A DNA stretch of 64,000 bases from Cladophialophora immunda. Its lineage: Eukaryota; Ascomycota; Eurotiomycetes; Chaetothyriales; Herpotrichiellaceae. The position numbers and the translations under genes are program-made. The stretch covers positions 4,796,485 through 4,860,484 of the forward strand of contig NW_015622542.1 of NCBI RefSeq assembly GCF_000835495.1, read 5' to 3'. Below the pieces are notes generated by a model that was not told the DNA's origin, ran no database searches, and was given only the letters and a program-made list of their open reading frames with translations. Position 1 is the stretch's first letter, and each line of letters begins with the position of its first letter. Shown piece by piece: positions 32,582 through 46,138 of the stretch.

Positions 32582-33467
32582 ATGACTACCGCTATCCCGT
32601 CGTCGGCATTTGCGACCAGCACATCTTCCTTCCGCGCGTCGCAATCGCAAATGGCAACGCCCATGTCGTACGCGGACAACCCTCTCACACAACTGCCTGC
32701 AGTTGACTTCAACCTCGAGGATCTGCGAAAGCGAATGGCCGACTTCACAATCAAGTTCGACGCATTTATCGAACGAGGAAGAAAGAGGGTGCTAGAAGAG
32801 AGGAATGAGTTTCGGGCGCGTCTTGGGGAGTTGAACGGTAAGCCCAACAAACATTCCACAGACGACTCGCGGAAGGGCACAACTAATGGACTCTGTAGAG
32901 GAGCAGCGGTCATCAAGCACCCAGATCATAACCCTACAATCCACCCTATCAACACATAGCCAAGTCCTCGCCCGCGAACAGGCAGAGAAGAATGAGATGA
33001 ACGCGCAGATCTCCAAGCTGGAGTCTCACCAGGCAGCTCAATCTGCCCAGCGAGACCGTCTCAAATCTGCAATTGCGCAAACGCAGCGACAGATTGACGC
33101 CAAGTTACAAGCCCAAAGGGAATACGCAGCCAAGATGGAGGGACAGAGCCGACTGAACGGACCGGAACTAAGTTTCTGGGAGACGTATCTGGGCTGTCGA
33201 ATCGAAGGCAGCGGGGACGAGAATAAGGTCAGGATCGTTTTCGTGTTTCCGCCCTCGAAAGGCAGTGGCAACGGCGGCGAGGAAAGGGAAGGCCTGTTTG
33301 AATTGCTGGTGCCGGATACTGGACGCGGGAGATACGACGTGGTATACACGAAGCCCAGGTTAGAGGCCACAAAAGTCGCAAAGGTGGTGGACCGGTTGAA
33401 TGCGACGAGGGAGATCGGGACTCTCCTCAAGGGGATGAGAGGGTTGTTTGGGGAAGCACTGAAATAA
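32582..33467 (+). CDS. SPC25: Kinetochore protein SPC25
   Basis: Subunit of the Ndc80 complex that links kinetochores to microtubules. About 274 aa in two exons, 32582-32837 and 32899-33467; the joint reads GELNEEQRSSSTQ. The N-terminal half (about residues 45-170) is a long coiled coil that pairs with Spc24. The C-terminal globular RWD-like domain begins GPELSFWETYLGCRIEG, the signature of the Spc25 family, and ends with the helix VAKVVDRLNATREIGTLLKGMR. The length is in the usual range for filamentous ascomycetes. The start at 32582 is the first in-frame ATG. Nothing is missing. Confidence 0.94.
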
Positions 33468-33756
33468 CATCCTCGTGTTGCATTGAAGGGTTACGATGGG
33501 CGTGTATGGATCTATACTCAGCGAATGCATGACTTCCCTCTTGACTTCTTTGACTGTCGTATCGCGTTGCCTGTAGCTTCGCTGCGTGCTCGACGGGCAG
33601 TTGATGTTTTGCTTCGGTGCAATGGCCAGCGAATGGGCCGGCCCGATACCAGCATATGGCGTGCAGCAGCGCCGCGCATTACGCCAAGCAACAATTGACA
33701 CCTTTCGAGATCCAGCACCCCGATGTCTTGGGCGCCGCGAGATCACTGGATAAAAC
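33468..33756. other. Intergenic between SPC25 and RUD3
   Basis: About 290 bp; no feature recognised. Confidence 0.4.
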
Positions 33757-36058
33757 ATGTCTTCCGCAAACATGTCTTCGATGCCTCAAGGGGGTACGTA
33801 TACATGTGGTAATCAGTGCAGGTGCGCCCGTGCTTACTGTGGTAGACCAGAAATCCAAGAAGAAGAAAAAGTCCAAGAAGAAGGGCAACGCGCAAGCCGC
33901 CGCGACAGACGCTCCCACGACACCCGTCGATCCCAGCGACACACAGAATGGACCAGACGAGGAGGATGACGCAGAAAACGACGAGCAAGAAGCAGAACAT
34001 ACAGCTGCCACTCCCGTCCAGGAGGAGTCACTGGACGAAACGCCGGGGAAAGTGACCGTTGCGAACGGGGTCCAAGATCTGTCGATTGACGAGACCAACG
34101 ATGCAGCTGCCCGCTTTGATGCTCTTGTGAAAGACCGTGATGCCCTGCGTCTCGAAGTCACCGAGCTGCGCAAGTCCCTGGAAGAACTACAGGCCAAGCA
34201 TGCCACGGAAATCGAAGCGGCCCAGACAGAGCTGGCGGAGACCCAGGCCGAAAAGGAAAATGCTGAAGAACAATACCAATCCTTGCTGGGGAAGGTGAAT
34301 ACTATACGATCGCAGCTGGGGGAGAGATTAAAAGCCGATGCAGTACGTGATTCTCAGCCCGACAAAGGCAGAACGAACCAGTCAGACTAACAGGTTCCCT
34401 ACAGGAAGATCTAGCACAAGCACGGACACGCATCGAGGAGCTCGAAGAACAAAGATCTGACCTGCAAGAGCGCTACACCGCCCGCTCTGCGGAAGTTGAA
34501 GAACTCACCACGCGAAACGCCGACCTCTCGCAGAAACAAGCCGAACAATCCAAAGAACTGTCCACTCTCCGCAACCGCCTGACGCTGTCCCAGCAAAACT
34601 GGCTCAAGGAGAAAGAAGAACTCGTCGAGTCTGAAGCCTACATGCGAGACGAATTCGAGAACGCCAAACAGGCGATGCACGACTGGGAAGTTCTCGCCAT
34701 GGAAGAACGCACCATGCGCAAGGACCTGGCAGACCGCAACGCCGATTTGGAGGAGCAACTCGGCTCGCTAAAGGAAGCGTACGAGAGGGCCGTGAGCGAT
34801 AGGGACACCCATTCCGCGGCGGTCGACGGCCTTCAAAAGGCCCTCCAGGAGATCCAAACGGTGCGAAAACAGGAACTGAAAGAACTGGTCGAAACGTCCC
34901 AGAGCGAACAAGAAGCCCTGCGGAAGCAGTTGTCAGATCTCCAGGTGGTCCACGACTCGACCGTCGCGGAACTGGAACAGGCCAAGAAAGACCTCGAGCG
35001 AGCCCTGCCGTTCGAGAGGGAGGTCAAAGAGAAGAACCTCCTGATCGGCAAGCTGAGGCACGAAGCAGTGATTCTGAACGACCATCTTACTAAGGCGCTG
35101 AGGTTTCTCAAGAAGGGCAAACCCGAGGACAATGTGGACAGGTGAGTTTTTGTCATCCTTCGTTTCGCTATCTTGCACAATGTCTCCGACCCGCCGTTTC
35201 CTGCATATGTCTCCGATCCCATTTCCCTGGGGCCTCCCATTTTCCGGAGGCGTGGATGAATGGTTACTCCGCATTTCGAAACCCCTGCCTCATTGATCAT
35301 GCGGTGTAAGAACTATAAATTTAGAACGCCAACGCCCCCCTAGGCGACGATCATTCGCCACCTGACGAGGCTGAGGTCTTTTTTGTTTTCTCCCTTTCCG
35401 CTGCTTGGGCCACCCCCCCTGATACCCTCTCGCCCCCTTTTCCCCTTTAGCAAGTTTCGCGGTGCAGAACCAATCCCATTGACGGGTTTTGCTTTTTTTC
35501 TTCTCACTACTTTCATTGAGGCTGACTAGGGACTCCCTTTTTGGGGCGCCGCCTTGTTGCAGACAGATAGTGACGAACCATTTCCTGCATTTCCTGGCCC
35601 TGGACCGCTCGGACCCCAAGAAGTTCCAGATCCTCCAGCTCATCGCCGCCCTGCTGGGCTGGACCGACGAGCAGCGCGAACAGGCCGGCCTGGCCAGGCC
35701 CGGAACCACAGGCGTCACCGCCACGAGCACCTCGAGCTTCAATTCCCTGCGCGGCTTGGGCTCCCTGTCCGCCGCGGCGGCGCCCGGTTCTCCCCTCATG
35801 CACAGGACGCCGAGCACACCGGCCCTCAACCACCATCCCGACTATTTCGGCGGCGGCGGCGGCGGGCCCGAGAGCGCGACCAGTCCGCACTCAAGAGAGA
35901 CCCTGGCGGAGCTGTGGCAGCATTTCTTGGAGCAGGAGGCTGCCGTGGGGAGTGCGGTCAAGTCGTCCAGGCAGGGCAGTCAGAGTCAGGGTCAGAGCCA
36001 GAGTCATCCAAGTACGACTCCAGGCACGGGTACCGGCGTACCGGCGCCACCCAGGTGA
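33757..36058 (+). CDS. RUD3: RUD3-like golgin with GRAB domain
   Basis: Cis-Golgi coiled-coil tether recruited by Arf1. About 588 aa in four exons: 33757-33793, 33846-34342, 34405-35141 and 35563-36058. Exon 1 gives MSSANMSSMPQG, followed by a lysine-rich run, then an acidic Glu/Asp stretch. Residues about 120-430 are nearly continuous heptad coiled coil (for example ARTRIEELEEQRSDLQ). The GRIP-related Arf-binding domain spans the third intron: LLIGKLRHEAVILNDHLTKAL and then QIVTNHFLHFLALDRSDPKK and FQILQLIAALLGW. After it comes a Ser/Gly/Gln-rich tail. The last intron is 421 nt, far longer than others in the window, with a long CT-rich tract before its acceptor. The stop TGA overlaps a possible donor (GGTGAGG), so a further small exon cannot be excluded. 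Confidence 0.92.
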
Positions 36059-36694
36059 GGCGAAATGAAACGACTCTGCGAAAGGGGCAGAAAGGAAGCA
36101 GACTACGAAAGTTGTCAAAACCATCTTGAAAAGAAGGGCACGTGAAACCCGCGCGGAACAGCATCACTTGATGAAACCGAGGAAATGAACACAGAAGCCC
36201 CCTGTATAATGTTTGTAACATGCCAAAATCATACATGCAGAGAACTGCCGCCATAACGTCCCCCAAAATCCTGAGTCGTGTGCTTGCTGAGTTTGTTCCC
36301 TATTGCTTGTTGCTCGTTGTTCTGTTGCTCGTACCGTCCTGTCCAATCCGATCTGGCTCCATCGATCATTTCATTCATTCTGTGTCCAGTATTCATTCTG
36401 AAATCGTGTTGCTGCCGCTGCTGCTGCTGCTGCGGCACCTCTTGTCATAAGCCGAAGCGGACCTACTCGTCCTTCGCGCTGAAGGAACGCAGCCTTGTTC
36501 CGAATAAATTGCAAAACTCCGCCCACCCGAAAACGAGAGTCAACCTTCAAAGTGACGAGCAAAACTGAAGTACGTCAAAGAGATCCCACTGGGAAGAAGT
36601 GATGCCACCCGACGGATGTCAATACCCATGGGCGTTACCGTCGTGGTGGTCGTTTCATCCAATCAAATGGAATGTCTTCCCATTAACCTATCCG
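36059..36694. other. Convergent 3' region with a CTG microsatellite
   Basis: This is the gap between the RUD3 stop and the regulator stop. A (CTG)n tract lies at about 36410-36432 in an otherwise unremarkable sequence. Confidence 0.5.
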
Positions 36695-38742
36695 TCAAGG
36701 ATGGTTGTGTAGTAGTGTTCCAAAGAACGCCGATATGATATCGGCACTATGGTCAGAGCCGCACTGGTCTGATCTGAGCGAGTGAACATGCGCGCATACC
36801 GCAAAGAGGTCTGCTGGGCTGTGTTGATTCATGAAGACAGCATCAACGCTGAGGAAGGACGGAACTGGTAGCCGAATCTCCTGATCAACTCGGGCACATC
36901 CTGCTGCAACCAACTTGTTAATCCAAAGGGTATCAAAGGGAGTATGGATGTGTCGACTTACGGAGTCACCCCAGTTCATATTTCCAGGATCAATCTGTTT
37001 GCTCGTGCTCACGTTCAGCGCCGTCGGGTCCTCCGGTTCCCATCTCATGCTCAACACCTTGCGGTCTTCGTCAAACTCGATGTGGATATCCCGCAATTCG
37101 ACTGCTGAGGGAGAAATAGCACAGTCCTGTGCAATCTCCAGTATCCCTTCGGCAACCTGCGCCGCATGCTCTGTGTTCCACGGCCCCTCGGTCACATTCA
37201 ACGTCCTCAGCACGTTGATCGCCCTTGTCCTGGTCTCTAGTCTCGGCGCCGCGGTCGCTGCCAAAAACACAGGAGGGATGAATCCCAGACTGGGCGGTTT
37301 CTTCCTGCGTGACTCCACTGTAGCCAGCGGATCGTACCTTAATATATCCTCAACTTCAATGACCGTGAAATTGAATCGACAATGACGCGGTTCTTCCTCC
37401 TGCTCTTCCTCGCTCGTATTGGCATATTGTGTTCGTGCCTTGACCTGGTCCAGCAGAATGTTTGCCGCGACGTTGTGTACGACGAGCATGCGCCGGATGT
37501 ATACGGGCCCTGTGGCCGTGAGATTTTGGAACAGGTTCATCCATTTGTAGAGTCGGGCGTCGAGCGCTTCTACCTGTTCGATGAGGTCGGGACTTGGACT
37601 GAGAGGTGCCGCTGTCTGATTTTTGAGAGCGAGAATCTTGGTGATGCAATCGCCCAGATAGTCACCTGCATCCTCCAGGCTGTTGAACGCAGGGTAATCT
37701 ATGCTCATGATCCTCACGTCGCGCGTTGTCAGGGAAAGTGCACTCATCTGACTCGCCAGTTCCTCGACGCTACATTTCGAGGCGAGCTTCACCCCATCTC
37801 GGATTGTTGGTTCGATGTATTTGGTTATGAAGTCTTTGGCGGGATCATTTGGTCGATGTTTGCTTTTCCACTCCCCCAAGATCTTGATCGCAGCCTGCAT
37901 GTGGTCAATGGCCACCTGACCACCACCATTGAAATTCTCAAGCGCCCAGAAGACGACACATGCTGCTAGCACAACATCAACAGACGGCCTGTCCGCCAGC
38001 AGGGCGCGTATGGCACTATTGTAGTGGAACACAAAGTTGTGGTTTGCTCGTTGTGAGGTAGGGCCGACCGTGGTGAGGTATCGGTGTAACGAGGCAAGTG
38101 CAATGAGAGAGTGTTTGATCGAGGGTTGGTGCCATGTGGCTTGGGGCAGAAGCACCGTCCACAGATATGGCTGCGAATATACCGATATCAAGCCAGAGGT
38201 CTTTTCGAGGAAGAACTGGAAAGACTGGGATTCTTCCTGGTTGCCGAATCTGGGGAAAAGAGCGAGTCCTTGGGGATGGGGATGAGCTGACGGGCTGGAA
38301 GGGAGTTGGCTGTCGTCGGGTGCCGCTGAGTCTATTCCAGATGGAAGGGCTGGGCTGGTCGCTGGTGGCAGTGTTGAGCTTGAAGCTGTCGAGGAGGCGG
38401 AAGGATCAAACAACCTGATCTTAGGTGCGGCATATCCACTACACTTGAGATTTGATTTGATGCATCTAGATCATATCAGTGATGGAATTGATGAAACTCT
38501 CGGACCTTCACCGACCTTTGGCACGAAGGTTTGCCCTCGTCACACTTGATCCTTCTTCGCCTTCATCAATTCATCAGTGATGAGAAGGACGTTATAGAGT
38601 ATTTGAAGACATACTTGCAGGTCAGACATCCATTGAACGTCTTTGGTGCCCATTTCTTTGTTCGCGTTTTGTCGCCCGGCATCGCGCGAGAAGGAGGTGG
38701 TGGAGGTTCATTGGCATTGCCCACATTCGGGTTACTGCTCAT
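36695..38742 (-). CDS. Zn2Cys6 transcription factor (fungal_trans_2/DUF3468 type)
   Basis: Nuclear DNA-binding regulator of about 647 aa. Exons are 38742-38615, 38560-38516 and 38465-36695. Only this splicing yields a complete zinc cluster: FNGCLTCK, then RRRIKCDEGKPSCQR, then CIKSNLKCSGY, i.e. C-x2-C-x6-C-x6-C-x2-C-x6-C, followed by the conserved APKIRLFDPSAS linker. The large third exon holds the DUF3468-type domain (HSLIALASLHRYL; VLAACVVFWALENFNG, with IDHMQAAIKIL) seen in many ascomycete regulators. The start is uncertain: ATGs at 38742 and 38769 are in frame and both precede a Pro-rich stretch. There is no adjacent biosynthetic cluster, so no target can be suggested. Confidence 0.9.
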
Positions 38743-41700
38743 AACAGTTGCGGATAGATCCTCGAGCATTTGATGATTGAGCTGATCTCCAAATTGAGTA
38801 AATGCTGTCCTGAGATCGGTTGAGGCTGAAATGGACAAAGCAATAGCTAGCCCATGGCACTGTGAGAGTGAGTATGCAATTCTTTCTAGAAAGCAAATTA
38901 AAAGTGATAGGAATGATCCGGTGCGCAATAATATAAGTGCCGTGGCCCAGAGGTAGTTGGCTGGACAGGAAATAAGATAGTCTCCCGGGCATTGGGGTCG
39001 GTAAGGGACAAATTACCCTTCTACCCATGTGCTCGGTAGCATAAGGGCAAGGTACAGGGCGGGAAAACCAGGGGAACAAGGGACGGCAGTGGCTTCTGGA
39101 GGTTCTAAGAGACGAGAACGACCTTCAGCCTCATGCTATTCTCCTTTTATTTCTTTTCTTATTTCTCTTCTCTTGTATCGTGCTTGAATGGACTCACCAC
39201 TGCGCGGCTATGTTGGGGCCTTGTGTTCCTGACAGATTGTCTTGGGCAGATGGTTTGTTGATATGGTGCCACCGCGATACCATGTGGAGACAGCGGTGCT
39301 GAAGCTGAATGGGATTGAGTGGGACCTAACACCAGCGAAGGTCGGCGAGGTCCTGTCATTGATCGTCCCTCGTATGTTGTAACTTGTAAAGTGCAAGTCA
39401 GGGAACTGGAGCAGTCCATTTCATTTCATCTGAGAGAGGCACGACCGTGGCTCAGCAGCAGAGAGATAATGAGGCTTGTCCACATCTGGGCTGTGCCTTT
39501 CTACCTCAGAAGGGGGGGCCGAGAACCAACGTGGAACCCTTGGGCGTACTGTAGAGAGGGCCGTAAGGGAATCCGACTCCGGGGTCAAGATCGGAACGTG
39601 GAAGAGAGCCACGACCCATGTCACGAATGATTGGGACTGAGTCGTAAGGTAGCGCTCCTCGTGGGCAGCTGCTGACACAGCCGGGTTTTCTCCCATGTAT
39701 ACTTGACTGCTCACCTCCCGGTCTGATAGGATGTGCTCGGCGCATACCTAGGACGACGTTCCAGTAGCAGACGTAGGCCATCGGGTGGAGAACAGTGTGC
39801 AAGTCCACTTTGGCTAGGGCCGTAGGGCTTAACGTGCCCATCCAAACTCAGGAGACAGACCCATGCTATCCACCCACCGCTGCTTTAGGAGGCTTCTGGT
39901 AGAGTTCGAGATCCCTGATGAGGCGCGGTCTCGCGAACGATACCACGATGAGTAAATAAAGTGTGAAAGAACCGATGACTCCGGACTCTGGCGTAGGACT
40001 TAGCATATGAGGTTCCCTCGGCCAATCGTCTTGGTTGCAAAAGGTAGTATTTCCCTCCCGCGCAGCACGGCGACGACGTTCTGGAAGTCGATCATTGTGA
40101 CAGGATGACTCTACAATATCACCGCACCGGGGATAAGAAGCGGAACCTTCTTTTCAGCTGCTCGGCCTAAGGCAGGACAAATCGAGGAGCGATCTGCGTT
40201 GCCTACATAATCTGCAACCGCATCTGTTGCCTGTTGCCTGGGTGAGGTCTTTCAAGATATGCTCGGGTCCTCGCGGACGTAAGCGAAAAGGTAAGGTGTT
40301 ATCACGGAGTAGAGGTTGGAAATGATCCCTCTGATGCCTGGGCTTACCATTGTTGATGCCAATACGGGATGCGCAATGCCAACGCTGAGCCAAGGAGCGA
40401 CTTCGGCAGAAATGGCGAATGCAATGTGCCTGAGCATAAGGCTGAGGGATGTAGTCAAGGGTACCTCGCAAGGAACGCCGTCTTTTGGCGCCACGATACG
40501 CGTTCGTTGGGCGGGTATGGGAGCCTTCACAGATCTGCCAAAGAGCGGTCGGTATGCGTGAATTTAGAACACGGGTCAGTGAATACGAGGGGATCGTCGA
40601 GCGCCGACACAAAAATACAATCATGATGATGTGCAGGCCCCAAGCCGGCATTGCCATCCCGTCCGACGTTGATCATTTGCAACTCGACCAAAGCCAATCG
40701 AACTCCGCCGCGGTTCGAGCGTCCAATTGTCGATGAATGCGAGCCGAGGTCAAGTGTGTGCCAGAGAATTCATAGATACAATCCATCTGAGGCATCGACG
40801 ACTGGGTGAAGTCGGTGTCGGGTTGCTGCAGGGTGCTCAGCCCTATGCAGGGTGTACGTGTGATGGATCCCATGGGGGCTCGCGGAGATGTCTTCCTCGG
40901 GAAACAATCACGCTGCAGCAAATGCAAGCCGAGCCAAAAGGGAAACGGTCCGGTCAAATAGCAGTAGGGAGCCTGCAGGTGCTCTGGATGGATGTATTCA
41001 CTCCCGGAACTATCGTATGTGGCGAAGTATTCCGTGGTCGCAGGAGGGACTTCAATGATTGATAGGTGGACTGTCGAGGGGGCTAGGAGACGTGGGAAAG
41101 GGGGCGGCTGTTGGGCGGACTTATGCATGCCATGTTAGAGAATGAGATGCCTGAACAGGTGAGAGGTTCTAGAACTCTGACAAGAGACTGGGAAAGGCGG
41201 CAGAGCGAGCAGAGGGTGAGTGGATGTGAGCGGGAGAGGGGAGAAGGGAGCAGCGGTGGTGGCAGAGAATAGACTGCGGACGGCCTAAGGCTGATTTGTG
41301 CATGCGTCTGACGCGCAGGAGACTGACCGTCCTTTTGACTGGTTTCGCTACCATCTCTTCACCTTTGCACCCTAAACTCTTGCGGTCAAGCCATCTGTGG
41401 CCATCAAACTATCCCTGACAATCCATTCTTTCTCTCTGTTCCCTGCATTAACCGGTCGTGGCCTCGCTCGAGCCTCCCGCTTTCTCGCCTCCTCATCCCC
41501 CTTTCGACCATTCTACTCCACGAGACTGCACAGTATTGGCCTCCTCGGACCTTGGTGCGTCTGTATCAACATCAATTTGGTCGGTGCCGCTGCAACCTCT
41601 CTATGATCATCGACGCCGAATGTTGACGGCGTGACTGTAGGCTCCTATGGTCACAATCCCCAGTTTACCATAGTCATCCGGTCCTACCCAGATGCCTTCG

Positions 41701-42482
41701 AAGGAGTCAATACTCGGAACCCATACCAATCTTTTCTGCCTGGACGTCAAAGAGCTGCTGTAACCAATTTTCCTTCTGCGGCTAGTCGTTTGCCTTCGAC
41801 TTGCCAGCTCTTTCTCCATCCTGAATGTTTTGGCCACAAGTCGTAACCACCCCTTCATCTTCTGTTGCGATCGATAGATCCATCCCCGGGATTTGTCAGG
41901 GATCTGCAGGGTCACACGATGTGAAAATTCCAGTCAATATTCAACAACCATTCGTTTACTGAACGTCGTTGACTTGGCACCGGCGAATCCGAGCCAGATC
42001 AGCATAGCTTGCTCATGTCTTCCGAATGCGTTCGGCACGGCAAAATGCTATCAACAATGAATTCATACATACCCTGAAGACGGATCGAGATCACGCCTAG
42101 ATGGCGATGCTTTGAACACACGCTCGGTACATTGGTCCTGCGACTTAGCCCAACAATGCGCCGAAACGCCTAATCCTCTATGCAAACATCAGCCTTGACC
42201 GCGACCTCCAGCAAGAAATCAATACGGCCACCCCGGCTGCGCGAATGTGACCAGCACCCAGGTGAGGTTTGAAGCGGATAAAAGACCACAGAAAGAGAAC
42301 TTAACCAGAGTTGAGTTATCTGTAAGATATTGGTACCACAGTACGATGAAAAAGAACGACTCTCGTTTGACAAGATGCTAGAGTACCTCTGTTTCCTCTC
42401 TGGTTAAAATGGATCGGTAATCAGCGAGAGAACATCATCCCAGTCCTTTACCGCGAAACGCCCTGTGAGCGAAAACACCCTT
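38743..42482. other. Gene-poor stretch of about 3.7 kb
   Basis: No gene could be built here with confidence. The minus strand at 41128-40154 has two overlapping frames with some hydrophobic segments (for example LRHIAFAISAEVAPWLSV at about 40430) and possible splice sites, but no recognised motif and no continuous model. Frames elsewhere (39100-39840, 41390-41960) look like chance. The block could hold a fast-evolving gene, a decayed one, or long regulatory DNA for the secreted protein next door. Confidence 0.4.
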
Positions 42483-43064
42483 CTAACAATTCAAGGTCGT
42501 GCTTCCGCACCCTGTGACTACTTTGTTCACTCCGGCGGAAGACTCTGTTTTCGCGGCAGACTGACAATACTTCCCAACATTCTACTCCACAAAGAGACGA
42601 GTCAGCTACGATACAGGCAGAGGGGGAAGACGAGATGCTCAAGAGGGAATAGGATAGAGGGACTTCTTACCGTGCTTCCCCGACAAAACACCACGCAGCA
42701 CCCATCATTAAAGCCAGATTTCCAGATCCATGAGCCTGCACCGCCGGACCAGGTGACTTTGTGGATGCCACTGTGTCATCGCCACGTAATGGTTAGCTTC
42801 TTGTCTTCCTTCACGCTTGCTCGCGCAGTCAACATAAGAAGCAGAGGTAAGATTTACTCGGTTGTCTGTCCTTTACTATCAGTACATGTTTTGGTGAGTG
42901 CGGATTGTTGATCACCGGACCAACAACGAAAGCCAAGGGGACGGGGATGTTACAAATTTGGCCTGGTCTCCCTGGTAATCGTACTTGCTCCAGAGGTCGA
43001 TGCTGTATGCCGAAGCGGTGGCCGCTAGGGCGAGACCGGCGTAGAGGGTGGAAGAGAGTTTCAT
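42483..43064 (-). CDS. Small secreted cysteine-rich protein (four exons, one of 8 nt)
   Basis: About 105 aa, too fragmented for a single open frame to show it. Exons on the minus strand are 43064-42954, 42865-42858 (8 nt), 42770-42671 and 42581-42483, with introns of 88, 87 and 89 nt. Exon 1 gives a clear signal peptide (MKLSSTLYAGLALAATASA) and then YSIDLWSKYDYQGDQAKF. The 8-nt exon adds TT and the first two bases of an Asp codon, keeping the frame. Exon 3 reads GIHKVTWSGG and FNDGCCVVFCRGST. Exon 4 reads NVGKYCQSAA and KVVTGCGSTTLNC. The mature part has six cysteines. The pattern (GDGCC-type motif, IVTGC-type end) resembles small secreted ascomycete proteins of unknown function. An extracellular role is inferred; no activity is claimed. 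Confidence 0.75.
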
Positions 43065-44394
43065 TGTTACTTTAGCTCAATTGTTCTTTTCTTTCTTCTC
43101 GTTCAGGTTCAGAGACGATGTCAGAATGGAACGAGAGAGGGAAGCAATGGAGGCTGAGGGTACAGAAGACTGAGCAGACTTAGCATGGGAAGCGCAGAGT
43201 CGGCCAAGACGGGGCAGATGAAGAAGGGCAAGAACAGGGACAGGGGGGAATGAGAGGAAGCTCAATCTTTTATATCTCGCGTCGAGAACGGCCTGTTTCC
43301 TCCTTGTCCTCCCCTCTAATCCTCCTGTCTCTCCGTTGTCTCGTCTCCTGTCCTTTCCCTTCCCTGTGTCATCTTCTCAATCAGGAACAGCGAATGGATG
43401 AATTCTTGGAGCTCGTCCTGTGTGCAACCACGACCACAACCAAGACCATGGCAGGGAGACCCGCGACCAAGCAAAAGGGCATGGCGGGCAAGCAGACATA
43501 CCACTACCACTCCCTTCCCTTGGCTAGGTACTTACCTGTCTAACCTGTCTGATTGGCCGAATGATCGATTGATTGATTGCTCGACTGATGAAAGATTTGG
43601 GTGATTGGACTGATTGACTGACTGACTTGACTGGGTAGCCGCGCCATGCAAGTTCCCGCGCCCTCTCCCTCCTCTTCTTTCTCTCCGAAAAGTTCTATAG
43701 CCAGATCATCACGGAAAGGGAACAAACAGGGAAAAAAGAAAGAGCTGATATCCCCCTAAATCGGACCAACGCCCACCTGACTCGTCAAGATGTGACGTGA
43801 ACGAGATGATGGGGAGAGATGGACACGAAAACAGCTCCCACAAGGCAAAGGGAGTGAAGCACAGCCCAGACGGATAGGTTGAGTTGTGTATATATTTCTG
43901 TGGTGAGCGGAGGCGAGATACCCGTGCACATAAATCTCATACTAGCACCACGGGTGTACATGTATGTTTGTATCTTTGTGCTACCCAGGTCTCTGTACCA
44001 CGCTGAGGCAAATACGAGTACGTGAGCAGGACGCTGGAAGATGCAATGATGGTATTCGCTCTAGGAAACACTTGTTTGAGATTCATTGGTTTGACTTTTC
44101 TCCTTGTCTTTTTGCTTTTCCGCCTCTTTCTATTTTCTCCTGCTCTCCTCATCTCCCCTCTGCCTTGGTGTAACGTGTAACTTAGTGTCGATGTCAGCTT
44201 CGAATACGCACCGCCAGGCCGGTTGTTGGGGAGGCACAATCTCATAAATCATGCATTTGCTTCATCTCTTCAAATCATTCCCACTCATGAGGGCGATTTC
44301 CTCATGATCACATCACAGAATATCACCCGTAAGTCCCAGGCAACGTATCTCTTCCCCCTGCTCCATGCATCTCTCTTCATCTTCTCGTACAGAT
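43065..44394. other. Intergenic: promoter of the secreted protein and 3' side of HEM2
   Basis: A run of GATT/GACT repeats (gattgattgattg and gactgactgac) spans about 43559-43625. CT- and GA-rich tracts occur nearer both genes. The short frames here are repeat-driven. No gene recognised. Confidence 0.45.
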
Positions 44395-45611
<1,217 letters not shown>

Positions 45612-46138
45612 GGCGATGTGCGGCAGCTGATGTGATGGTCAATGACAGTGCGACGGACCAGTTGTGGCTGAATAAAGGGGGGGACAGCGAGGGATAAAGG
45701 CGATGAATCGAGACAAAGTCGTCAAAGCGAAGCCGACCACGTCGTCGGTAGAGACACGAGGCGAGTTCTATGGGGCAAAAAGTGCAGGTGGGCAAGTCGG
45801 TCAGCCAAAGTAAAATAAAATAAAAATGAATGCGAGGCGGCGGCGTCAAGCTGCCGGCAAACTTTGTGGAGAAGGGCTGACAATCGGGAAATCGCCACGA
45901 ACATCATTCGTCCAGCCCCTCGACAAGCCTCGGAATTTGGCCCGCGGGAGCAGACACGAGTCTCGACAGAACATTTATTTGTGAAGCAGGAAGCAGGCAT
46001 TTATATCCAGGCTGTGATGAAGATAGTCCACTCGTCCCCTACATGAATGGCTTTACATCTGTGGTACATGGTAGTAGTCTAAAAGGTGCCGCCGACCGGA
46101 ACGCCGTCGCCATGCTCCGAAATGCATTGCATGCACTT
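45612..46138. other. Promoter region of HEM2
   Basis: About 530 bp between the HEM2 start and the DRE2 stop. No additional gene is visible. Confidence 0.4.

Noticed and set aside
38444..38520. Second Zn2Cys6 regulator seemed to lack its fifth cysteine
   Set aside because: A first splice guess (donor after 38512, acceptor at 38444) gave only five cysteines. Using donor 38515 and acceptor 38466 restores a full C-x2-C-x6-C-x6-C-x2-C-x6-C cluster, so nothing is missing.
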